Both the position numbers and the translations under genes were made by a program. Of a stretch of 64,000 bases of DNA, positions 55,753-64,000 are shown one piece after another (position 1 is the first letter of the stretch; the number at the start of each line of letters is the position of its first letter). Origin of the DNA: Protea cynaroides (taxonomy: Eukaryota; Streptophyta; Magnoliopsida; Proteales; Proteaceae); contig CM053265.1 of assembly GCA_028583415.1 (NCBI GenBank), positions 22,142,830 through 22,206,829 of the forward strand. Direction: 5' to 3'. The notes beneath the pieces are model-generated. The model worked only from the letters and a program-made list of their open reading frames with translations. It was not told the DNA's origin and did not search any database.

Positions 55753-57133
55753 TTACTCTATAGTACGAGGAAAAGTAAAGTACAATCTAGAAGCTGGAGG
55801 CGAAGGAGGAGGTGGAGCCTCACGATCTCTGTCGTAGTCCTCAGCATAGACTCTAGTCAACCAGGCTATCTGAGTCTGGGTCGTCTGTAGACTAGCTGTG
55901 AGATCGACTACTCTCCCGTCGGTCGTCTGTTTGGATCTCCATGAGCTCACCTATCCGCGCGTCGGATGTGTGCTGAGCAACCAACAGCTCATCCACTCTC
56001 ATGCGCTGAGCATCTAGCAACTCCTCCATCCTCAGGTCCGATCTGCGCTGAGTCTCTCTGATCTCGCGCAATATCTCCATCATATCAGAAGGTGGGCGTG
56101 AAGGACCAGCATCATGAGAAGGACTGGTCTCGGGTACCGAAGCCGCCGCAACAGAAGTACCAGCCCTATCCGCATGCGTGGGTGATGGCGGTGGTATCGC
56201 ATCGACATCCATATATAAGCGATCATCGTCGACCGGATCCCCACGAGCCCTAGCAGCAGCCTCAGCATTAGCCATCTCAACCCGAGTGTGAGGGCGCACC
56301 ATCGCGTTCCTCTCCTCATCACTAACCTCCGCATCTCGCAGCCCCATCTTGCAGATAGCCTCCCAATCTAGAGGCGACGAGAAGGTCTTTTCCTGGATCT
56401 TCTCATCTACTAGATCCACCCCCAGACGGGTCAGTAACACTGTAATCATGCGTCCATGGGGTAGGTTTCCCCTATGACCGGACAATGTAGCACTAATCAT
56501 CGTCCGCATGATGATGTAAGGAAGGCAGACCGGCTGACGAGTGCAGATATAGTAGATCAAGAACTGAGTCAGCTGAGAGACCCTCTCATAGTGCCCACTC
56601 TGCGGGATCAGATTATGCTGGATAATCTTGCAGAAGACCCGTGGAGCTGGACGCAAGTAGCAAGCTCTCATCTGCCATCTATCGGGACGGAGCAAATGGT
56701 TGTCGATCTCAGCTCTCATCTCCATCTCAACAAACTGTGGCTCTCCCGGCGCACAGTACACCATAGGGCCATCATAGGCAATGCCCAACAGATCGGCCAG
56801 CTGCCGATAATCAAAAGAGATGTGCACCCCCTTGACGTAGCTAGTGATGCGCAACTCCTGGCCGTGCTCAACATCATTGTAATTCCCCACCACCTGGAGA
56901 TTACAATAAAACTGGCGCACCAAGTCTGGACAGGTGCACGCGTCGTATGTGATGACAGGGAGCCACCCCATATCACCGAATGCTCCCTCTACATTGAACA
57001 AGGCTAGCTCAGCCAAGTTCACCATGCGACCCCCTTCCACTTTCTTACGGGCATAGTCAGCATACTGTGCCTCGGCTTCGTTTGAACGGAAGCGAAGTGG
57101 ATCACGTAATCTTGGTACTTTAGTACGGGCCAT
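55753..57133 (-). pseudogene. Antisense accessory gene of element C (one frameshift near its end)
   Basis: Open for 413 codons from ATG 57133 (MARTKVPRLRDPLRFR) to 55892. A frameshift near 55930 then moves the conserved tail ('VVDLTASLQTTQT', 'TRVYAEDYDRDREAPPPP') into another frame ending at 55753. It matches the B copy (419 codons) almost end to end: 'GAFGDMGWLPVITYDACT', 'LADLLGI', 'IIQHNLIPQSGHYERVSQLT', 'ICTRQPVCLPYIIMRTMI', 'DWEAICKMGLRDAEVSD', 'DDRLYMDVDAIPPPSP'. The C-terminal part repeats 'ELLDAQ/ELLVAQ' heptad-like units. It is antisense to gag-pol, with a 441-nt leader intron inferred upstream. Resembles Pfam Transposase_32-type proteins from memory. Role unknown. Confidence 0.78.
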
Positions 57134-57138
57134 AAAAT

Positions 57139-57579
57139 CTGCAACAATAGAAAGAGAAAATAAACAAGGAGTTAGTAGGATAAAAATCCAAAATTTGATT
57201 TAATAACGACGTAAGTTGACCATAAAGTCCCATTTCTCACCATACAAGTGGGCGTAAGAACTTACGTAGGTTAAAACATATCCTACAATCTACATGCAGT
57301 AGAAAATTTTAACGGATAAGGTCCAATTTGAAGAAATTGAAGAAAAATCAAAATTTCGACAAATTAGGGCAAAAAGAGAAAAATTTAAGTTTCTCGATAA
57401 CCAACCGATGAAACTCAAAAATTTTTGAGGGCTTTCGTTCCTCAAGACCCCAATAACAAAAGCCCCCAATAAAAATCGAATTTTTACGGTTGGAAAAAGT
57501 TTAATTTGGAAAATACAAGCTAAATGAGCAAAAACCTAGAAATAAAAACCTAAAAACAGGGAAAGTTGGGAAATTTTAC
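57139..57579 (-). other. Putative 441-nt leader intron of the antisense gene in C
   Basis: Minus strand: 'ctctacag|gtaaaa' at 57579 and 'tattgttgcag' at 57139, five bases before the ATG. T-rich, and equal in length to the B intron. Confidence 0.5.
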
Positions 57580-58084
57580 CTGTAGAGGTGATGTGGATGT
57601 CGAAACTCGGACTAAGGACGATCCACAATAGTGAAGTAGCACTGTAGCAACTCGGAGAGTAGAGACGAGTCGAAACGGAGGAGGAATAGTGAGAATTGAC
57701 CCAGAATCGGATCTTAAAAATCTGATTTTGGTCCGAGGGTCGGACAATTCGACTGACACCATCGACCCTCGGATCGACCCTCCAATCGACCCTCGGCTCT
57801 CGGGAATCTGACAGAAAATTGAGGGTCGGACTGAGGGTCGGACACCCATCGACCCTCGCATCGACCCTCAGCTCTCGGGAAGAACAGGTCATTCCCAGGG
57901 TCGGATACCAAGGGTCGGACACACCAGCGACCCTCACCATCGACCCTACATAGAAAAGACAGTATTTATTTCAGAATGAATTGGAGATTTTGAATTTTAT
58001 ATCGGTTAGCGTGCCTACATAAAGTATAAATGATTTCTCACTGATTTTGATGATTTTCAGGCACCATCCATCTCGAAAGTAAAT
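57580..58084. other. Region between gag and the antisense gene in C
   Basis: Holds the probable first exon of the antisense gene (57580 to about 57720, minus strand) and a dense GGGTCGGA/CGACCCT cluster (57730-57950). Gag starts 130 bp farther. It is laid out like a two-way promoter; no TATA box is obvious. Confidence 0.45.
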
Positions 58085-59324
58085 ATGTCTGGCCGTAGAG
58101 TGACCCGACAGACCCGAAACACAGTCCCACCACCACCACCGGCGGACAAGACTAGTCAAGAAAACAATTACGCACAGGGTAATCCCGAGCCGGCAAACCC
58201 TACAAATTTGCCACCACCACCCCCAGAGCTAACAACAGTGGTGATGAATCTGGCACAACAGCTGCAACAAATGCAACATGCACAAGCTCAAATGCAGGTT
58301 GCGATGGGAGTTATGTTTCAAGCCACTCAGGCTGCAGCCATGCACACTGGGCAAGCTAGTGCAGCACCAGTGGGTAACCACCCAGCTCAACAGACACCTC
58401 AACAACCGGCTGCACCAATTCCAGTGCAAGCCCCAGAAGCACCCCAAGGGAACTATCAGTATCCACCCCCTATGTTTGGGGCATACCAAAATCAACTGGA
58501 TCACTCCCGGCTAGTGGAGAGATTTTTTAAAATGAAACCAAGGGAATTCAACGGCAAGCCATCTGATCCACTGTGGCCAGTACACTGGATAGACGAAATG
58601 GAAAGAAACTTCCTTATGATGACTATTACCGAGGAAGAGAAAGTACTATGCGCCACCTTCATGCTCAAAGGCGACGCACACCATTGGTGGAAATCTACAA
58701 AGACGTATTTGTTGACCAAGCACGCCCTACTGACATGGGCTATATATAAAGAAGCATTCTTCGAGAAGTATTTCCCAAGAAGCTTCAGAGATTCAATGGA
58801 GAAAGAGTTCTTGAGTCTGTACCAGGGGTAGATGTCCATAGACTCATATCAACAGCGTTACGAAGAACTGTTTTTCTTCGCACCGGCTAGCATGCAAGAA
58901 GAAGATACAAAAACCCGTAGGTTTGTCGCGGGACTAAGAGGAAGCATAAGGGAAAATGTTCTGGGTTTAGAAAAGAAGATTTACAACGAAGCTGTCCAAA
59001 TTGCTCGAATTATTGAATCGAACCAGAAGGAGAGCTATTTCTCCCAGAGCAGAGGAATCAAGAGACCAGCCGGAAACTCCTACAACGGAGGCAATAATAG
59101 GACGTATAAACCTTTTCGTCCTCAGAATTTTGCAACTGCACCAAAGTTTACTGCAGCAGCTCAACCACAGCCAAAGTCAAATTTTGAAGCCCCGAAGTGC
59201 TATAACTGCAACCAACCAGGGCATATGGCAAGAGAGTGCCCAAAACCCAAGAAGCAACTACATCAAGGACGGGTATATGTCGTTACATCAGAGGATGCTG
59301 CCGCATCGCCCAATGTGGTCATAG
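58085..59324 (+). pseudogene. Gag of element C (one nonsense codon)
   Basis: Start ATG 58085 (MSGRRVTRQTRN), 59 bp after the leader. One frame runs to the putative intron at 59325, broken only by TAG at 58829-58831, where B reads CAG. Seen: Pro- and Gln-rich N-terminus, 'PLWPVHWIDEMERNFLMMTI', 'ATFMLKGDAHHWWKS', 'KYFPRSFRDSMEKEF', 'QQRYEELFFFAPASMQEED', a basic linker, and the zinc knuckle CYNCNQPGHMARECP (59200-59244, CX2CX4HX4C complete). Ends 'SEDAAASPNVVIG'. Gag forms the particle and binds element RNA. Confidence 0.9.
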
Positions 59325-59395
59325 GTATGACCAAAACTTGTAAGGCTATAATTAGAATTGATTGAGCATGTAGACTAAGTAAAAACGAATCACAG
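59325..59395 (+). other. Putative gag-pol intron of element C (71 nt)
   Basis: Donor 'catag|gtatga', branch-like 'agactaagt', acceptor 'aatcacag|gt'. Its length is not a multiple of three. With it removed, the gag frame (phase of 58832) enters the protease frame (phase of 59467) exactly. Unspliced, gag ends at a TGA near 59363. Confidence 0.6.
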
Positions 59396-59957
59396 GTATC
59401 GTACCTATCAATGGCGTACCCGCCAGAGTACTCTTTGATTCAGGAGCTACACATTCATTTATATCTGTGTCGTTTGGAAGGAAGACCAATCTTCCCATCA
59501 AAACATTAGATTACAAATTACTTGTACGGTCACTGATGGGATTAGAAGTGGAATTAGAGAAAGGTTATGGACCATGTCCAGTTCTCATTGGCGAGAAAAC
59601 CTTGGATGCAACTTTAATACAACTTGAGATGGCAGACTTCGATGTCATCTTAGGAATGGACTGGTTAGCTCGGCATTCTGCAAATCTGTTATGCGCCGAG
59701 AAGAAGCTAACGTTCAAAGACAAAGAAGGAGCAGAATTCAGTTTCTCGGGAACCAAACTTCCCAGGAGGCGCAAGCTCATACTCTCCACATTAAAGGCTA
59801 AGAAGTGCCTTGAGAAAGGAGCGGTCGGATATCTAGTATCAGTGGTCGACCTAACCAAGGACGTGCCACGAATGGAAGATATTGATGTCGGTGCGAGATT
59901 TTCCCCGATGTATTTTCGGAGGAACTACCCGGATTACCACCCGACCGAGCCACGGAG
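59396..59957 (+). pseudogene. Aspartic protease of element C
   Basis: Reads from the intron edge through 'PINGVPARVLFDSGATHSF' with the DSG active site (59441-59449), 'MGLEVELEKGYGPCPVLIGE', 'QLEMADFDVILGMDWLARH' and 'AVGYLVSVVDLTKDVPRMED'. Near 59892-59900 an indel shifts the frame ('VGARFSPMYF' in place of the 'DFSDVFPEELPG' linker). About 80 bp of linker ('VIDLI...APYRMAPTE' in B) are missing at 59957. The protease domain itself looks complete, but the fusion to RT is broken. Confidence 0.87.
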
Positions 59958-60629
59958 TTGAAGGAATTAAAAGTGCAATTACAAGAACTACTGGATAAGG
60001 GTTATATTAGACCCAGTATATCTCCATGGGGAGCACCGGTGTTGTTCGTAAAGAAAAAGGATGGTAGCGTTCGATTATGCATCGACTATCGAGAGTTGAA
60101 TAAACTGACAATCAAGAATCGATATCCACTACCCAGGATCGATGACTTGTTCGATCAGTTACAAGGAGCGAAGGTATTTTCAAAGATCGATCTTCGATCA
60201 GGCTATCATCAACTGAAGATTAAAGAAGGTGATATTCCGAAGACAGCTTTTAGGACAAGATACGGACATTATGAGTTCCTAGTGATGTCCTTCGGATTAA
60301 CTAATGCACCGGCAACATTCATGGAACTTATGAACCGGGTTTTCCACGATATGTTGGATACGTCGGTCATAGTATTTATTGATGACATATTGGTATATTC
60401 CAAAGACAAGGAAACCCATGTCAAGAACCTAAACGCAGCCCTACAGCGTTTAAGGAAAGAGAAGTTATACGCCAAATTTACGAAGTGTGAGTTTTGGCTA
60501 AGTGAAGTCGCCTTTTTAGGCCATGTAGTATCCGCAGAAGGAATCAAAGTGGACCCCAGTAAGATCGAGGCTATTGTGAAGTGGGAAGCACCAAATAGCG
60601 TCTCAGAATTAGAAGTTTTCTGGGTCTAG
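59958..60629 (+). pseudogene. Reverse transcriptase of element C
   Basis: A 223-codon frame with a complete RT core: 'LKELKVQLQELLDKGYIRP', 'SPWGAPVLFVKKKDGSVRLC', 'IDYRELNKLTIKNRYPLP', 'FSKIDLRSGYHQLKI', 'FLVMSFGLTNAPATFMELM', catalytic FIDD (about 60377-60388) and 'FWLSEVAFLGHVVSAEGIKV'. One missing base near 60612 throws the frame off in the 'IRSFLGLAGYYQRF' segment and ends it at 60627. It is the best RT in the window and suitable for clade assignment. Confidence 0.92.
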
Positions 60630-61489
60630 CTGGCTATTATCAGAGATTCGTGGAAGACTATTCTCGGATTGTCGTACCTCTCACCTGTTTGACCAAGAAA
60701 GGAGAAAAGTTTGTATGGATGGATAAGTGTGAAAAGAGTTTCCAAACACTGAAGACCAGATTGATATCCGCTCCAATTTTGACCATTCCCGTTCCAGGAC
60801 AGACATTTACCTTATACAACGATGCATCGGGATTGGGATTAGGATGTGTGCTTATGCAAGGAGAGCAAGTGGTTGCGTATGCATCGAGACAGTTGAAGGT
60901 ACATGAGAAAAATTACCCCACTCATGATTTGGAGTTAGCAGAAGTAGTACATGCTGTCAAGATATGGAGACACTACCTATACGGAGAGAGGTTTCAGATT
61001 AAGTCGGACCATAAAAGTCTTACTTATCTATTTAATCAGAAGGAGTTGAATATGAGACAAAGAAGATGGCTGGAACTATTGAAAGACTATGATTGTGATA
61101 TCCAGTATCATCCGGAAAAAGCGAACGTAGTAGCAGATGCATTGAGCAGAAAAGCAATGATAAAGTCTCAAGGAGAAACTAGCACGACTGCAGCAATGTA
61201 TACCAACGGAATGGTGTTCAATCACGGCAACGAACAATATGTGATAGATACAATGGATGGATCAGCCAACCAAGGGTTTATTCATCAGTTTTCGAATATG
61301 TTCGCGGCATTGAAGATTATACCGGATATAGTGGACGAAGTGAAGACAGCTATCAAAGCAGATCCTTATCTAAGAACAGTACAAGAAGATATCGAGAAAG
61401 GTAGGACCAACTCTGAGTTCACCTTAGATACCGAGAAGGTACTGAAATATAAAGGGAGAATATGTGTACTGAAACGGGGAAAAGTATGA
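60630..61489 (+). pseudogene. RNase H of element C
   Basis: A 279-codon frame from 60650: 'FVWMDKCEKSFQTLKTRLI', 'YNDASGLGLGCVLMQGEQVV' (catalytic Asp kept, the usual YTDAS reads YNDAS), 'YASRQLKVHEKNYPTHDLEL', 'SDHKSLTYLFNQKELNMRQR', 'NVVADALSRKAM'. Then comes a linker to the integrase ending with a shift near 61475. It removes the RNA template during reverse transcription. The domain is complete. Confidence 0.9.
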
Positions 61490-62286
61490 ACATTAGACAC
61501 CGGCCGATGAAGGAAGCCCATACCACCATCTACTCGATACATCCTGGAAGCACAAAAATGTATCATGATCTAAAGAAACTGTATTGGTGGAGGGGAATGA
61601 AGGCAGATGTCGCTAAGTTCGTGTCTCAATGCCTAAATTGTCAGAAAGTAAAGGCTGAACGACAAAGACCCGCAGGACTGTTACAGCCATTACCGGAACC
61701 AGCATGGAAATGGGACTGCATCACTATGGACTTCGTCACAAGACTACCATTGACTCTTCGAGTAGTTGATGCAGTTTGGGTGATTGTAGACCGTCTGACT
61801 AAAACAGCTCGCTTCATACCGATACGACCCCAGTATACACTGGAAAGGTTAGCAAAGCTGTATGTGGATAATATTGTTCGGCTACATGGTGTTCCAGAAA
61901 GCATTGTGTCCGATAGAGATCCACGATTTACTTCCAAATTTTGGGAAGGACTAAAAAAGGCTATGGGTACAACATTGAAGTTCAGAACTGCACTCCACCC
62001 ACAGACAGACGGATAGTCGGAGCGTACAATCCAGATTCTAGAAGATATGCTACGAGCATGTGTGATTGATTTCAAGAGATCATGGGACGAAAAGTTACCA
62101 TTGATCGAGTTCGGTTACAATAACAGCTATCAGGCTACTATACAGATGTCACCTTATGAAGCCTTGTATGGCGGGGGAAGTGTCGAACTCCCTTGTTTTG
62201 GAATGAAGTTGGAGAACGTAGTATTGTTGGACCGGAATTTGTTGAAGAGACTTGTCGAGTGGTCGACATCATCAAGGAAAGAGTAA
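61462..62286 (+). pseudogene. Integrase zinc finger and core of element C
   Basis: Frame 61462-62016: HHCC finger with 'HPGSTKMYHDLKKLYWWRGM' and 'CLNCQKVKAERQRPAGLL', then core 'WDCITMDFVTRLP' (first Asp), 'VDRLTKTARFIPI', 'VSDRDPRFTSKFW' (second Asp). TAG at 62014-62016 replaces the Gln of 'DGQSERTIQ' (CAG in B). It resumes through 'EDMLRACVIDFKRSWDEKLP' and 'MSPYEALYGGG'; a shift near 62170-62190 garbles 'GRKCRTPLFW'. Integrase inserts the DNA copy into the host chromosome. Confidence 0.9.
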
Positions 62287-62824
62287 GAGTAGCTCGGGAA
62301 CCGTCGGAAGCAATGCGCGTGATACTCGACGAAGAGAGCTAGAGTTCGCCGTAGGTGATAAAGTATTTTTGAAAGTATCGCCTATGCGAGGATTGAAGAG
62401 GTTCGGACAGAAAGGAAAGCTAAGTCCAAGATACGTCGGGCCATATGAGATTCTGGCTAAGCGTGGAAAAGTAGCTTATCAGTTAGCACTACCACCATCA
62501 ATGTCAAGTGTGCACGACGTATTTCACATTTCTCTATTGAAGAAGTATGTCAAAGACCCAACGCATGTTTTGACAGTAGATTTACAGGAATTGACTGATG
62601 ATTTGACATTTGAAGTAACACCAACAGAAATCACTAGTCGAAAGGTTCAACGTCTACGTAATAGAGATATCTACTATGTTAAGGTCACATGGAAAAGTAG
62701 AGACATGGAAGAGGTTACATGGGAAGAAGAAAATGCTATGAGAAAGCAATACCCTGACTTGTTTGAATCAGAAGGTACGTATAATTTCGAGGACGAAATT
62801 TTTATAAGTTGGGGGGAGTTGTAA
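62252..62824 (+). pseudogene. Integrase C-terminus and chromodomain of element C
   Basis: A 190-codon frame: 'FAVGDKVFLKVSPMRGLKRF', 'GKLSPRYVGPYEIL', 'GKVAYQLALPPSMSSVHDVF', 'HISLLKKYVKDP', then the chromodomain 'TEITSRKVQRLRNRDIYYVK' and 'EEVTWEEENAMRKQYPDLF'. It ends 'EIFISWGEL' within the purine tract and stops at the first base pairs of the LTR. The chromodomain places the element among chromoviruses (Tekay branch by its long LTR and primer site). Confidence 0.92.
62804..62819 (+). promoter_or_regulatory. Polypurine tract of element C
   Basis: 'aagttggggggagt' directly before TGTAAGACCC; it doubles as the last codons of pol. Confidence 0.88.
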
Positions 62825-64000
62825 GACCCGTGTCAAACTAACCCGGTCTTACCACCTTGAACCAGGTTTACCCATCATGGTCGAGTCAAATGGACCAAGG
62901 GCAAGAAGGAGATCGAGATCCCAGGTATAAAATCGACCCAAAAACACTTAATTCTAGGGGAGGGTCGTACACCCAGCTAAGCAGGGTCGGACCTCCCAAA
63001 ACAGAAAGTCAGACCCTCGGTTTTGAAGGGAGGGTCGGACAGCTTAAGACCCTAGGGTCGACGGGATCATCGACCCTCCCCGACCGGTTTTTGACGAAAA
63101 CCGAAATTCGAAAATTTCTTAATTTTCGGTTGGGATTCTTTCCAAATCTCAATGGGATTATTATAGGACATTCCTAGTCTATTTAAAGGACGTCCCTAAG
63201 CCACTTTCACTCCTTTCACAACCCTAATTGAATTGAGAGAAAGATAGGAGAAGGAAAAGAGGAAGAAAGGAGGCTAGGAAGAAGGCTTAGCAAAAAGGAG
63301 AAGAATTTGCAGAGAAAAGTAATCTTCTCAGGTATGGATACTAATTCCATGAGTTTCTACAGACCATAGATTAGATATGGTTGAGTGTAAGATTTCGGAG
63401 AAACCCAAACCATCCATCCATGGTTAGGTTTTCATGGAAAACCATAGGAGGATGCACGAAAACTATCTAGATGGATTATACATGGTTCTAGACCATGGAA
63501 CGACTATTGAATGAATGTAGGAAGCAAGCCATAGGACCCCAAACACGAAGAATGGATTAAAAGTGGAAATTGGACCAGAGTGCACCAAGGGTCGCACCGA
63601 GGGTCGATAGACCATCCGACCCTAGGTGTTTCTGACCATCGACCCTCAACATTCGGGAAGTTCGGAATGGAGGGAGGGTCGATAGACCCATCGACCCAGC
63701 ATCGACCCTAGCATCGACCCTCAGTTGACAGAATGGTTTTAAATTCCGAATAAATTCTAATTAAATTCTATCGACTTTGTTAGGTCTGCTAGCAATCTAA
63801 TAACATTGTAACGGTGATTTTAAAGCTTGGGAAATATCTTTTAGCAAGCTAAGGTGAGGAACCTTAACCCCAAACTAAATTGGTTAATAATAAACTGTTT
63901 TCTATTTCTTGAGTCCTATGCCATGTTTGATTCTATGCGAATATGTTTGTAATGTGCATACAGCATGCCATCCAATATTTCTATTACTTGTTCATGCATA
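62820..64000 (+). mobile_element. 3' LTR of element C, first 1181 bp
   Basis: Aligns with 53464-54645. Differences are mostly C/T and G/A, plus a 9-10 bp deletion with nearby changes at about 63083. The micro-ORF part lies outside the window. Confidence 0.93.

Larger units (their letters stand above)
53464..64000 (+). mobile_element. Tekay/Del-type element C, best preserved, 3' LTR runs out of the window
   Basis: 5' LTR 53464-55508, primer site, antisense accessory gene, gag, putative intron, protease, RT, RNase H, integrase, chromodomain, purine tract, and 3' LTR from 62820. Inserted in gag of element A (left flank 'gttta'; the right flank is outside). The two LTRs differ by roughly 35 changes over the 1.18 kb that can be compared by eye, mostly transitions. 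The pol frame is broken at several points. Confidence 0.93.

Noticed and set aside
56080..57007. Plus-strand and alternate-frame ORFs opposite the antisense gene of C
   Set aside because: Shadows of the GC-richer coding sequence on the minus strand; the corresponding frames are not open in B.

Overview
The window is a piece of a flowering-plant nuclear genome made almost entirely of nested transposable elements. Evidence: Ty3/gypsy chromoviruses (Tekay/Del type) with initiator-Met primer sites, Tat/Ogre-type LTRs with satellite-like 3' UTRs, Ty1/copia pieces, a TRIM, truncated L1-type LINEs and a decayed endogenous pararetrovirus. I found no convincing host gene, tRNA, rRNA or CRISPR. The species cannot be read from the sequence.

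Layout. 1-13585: 3' end of a Tat/Ogre-like element H (tandem-repeat 3' UTR, then a 5.8-kb LTR), lying inside a Tekay LTR (J, 13588-15100), which itself lies inside a second, diverged minus-strand Tekay element (D, 15101-17560). 17600-18150: LINE RNase H remnant. 18490-29715: minus-strand pararetrovirus remnant, split by a 605-bp LINE (16-bp target duplication) and by a copia element (F, 21445-29086); F is itself split by a truncated Tekay element (E, 23034-28615). 29716-33960: probable solo Tat LTR (G) holding a complete 490-bp TRIM. 34000-34884: copia remnant. 34890-53458: Tekay element A (minus), split by the complete 11,934-bp Tekay element B (38779-50712, minus, TSD caatc) and cut at its gag end by Tekay element C (53464 to beyond the window, plus).

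The most interesting signals are three gene-like structures in the Tekay elements outside the standard gag-pol. (1) A 43-45 codon reading frame inside the LTR, ending in a Cys-x-Cys-x2-Cys motif and a stop, is recognisable in seven LTR copies from at least three diverged LTR families. It shows mostly synonymous change and sits directly behind a splice-acceptor-like T-rich tag. (2) A roughly 419-codon gene lies antisense to the element between the primer site and gag. It is present in elements B, C and D, with a leader intron of exactly 441 nt inferred in both B and C. (3) A 69-81 nt intron-like segment separates gag from protease in A, B and C. Its removal restores the gag-pol frame in C and removes a stop in B.

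No element here looks autonomous now. Gag and pol are broken by nonsense codons (often CAG to TAG, as expected from methylcytosine deamination), frameshifts and deletions. C is the best preserved; its two LTRs differ by about 3% by eye over the 1.18 kb visible.
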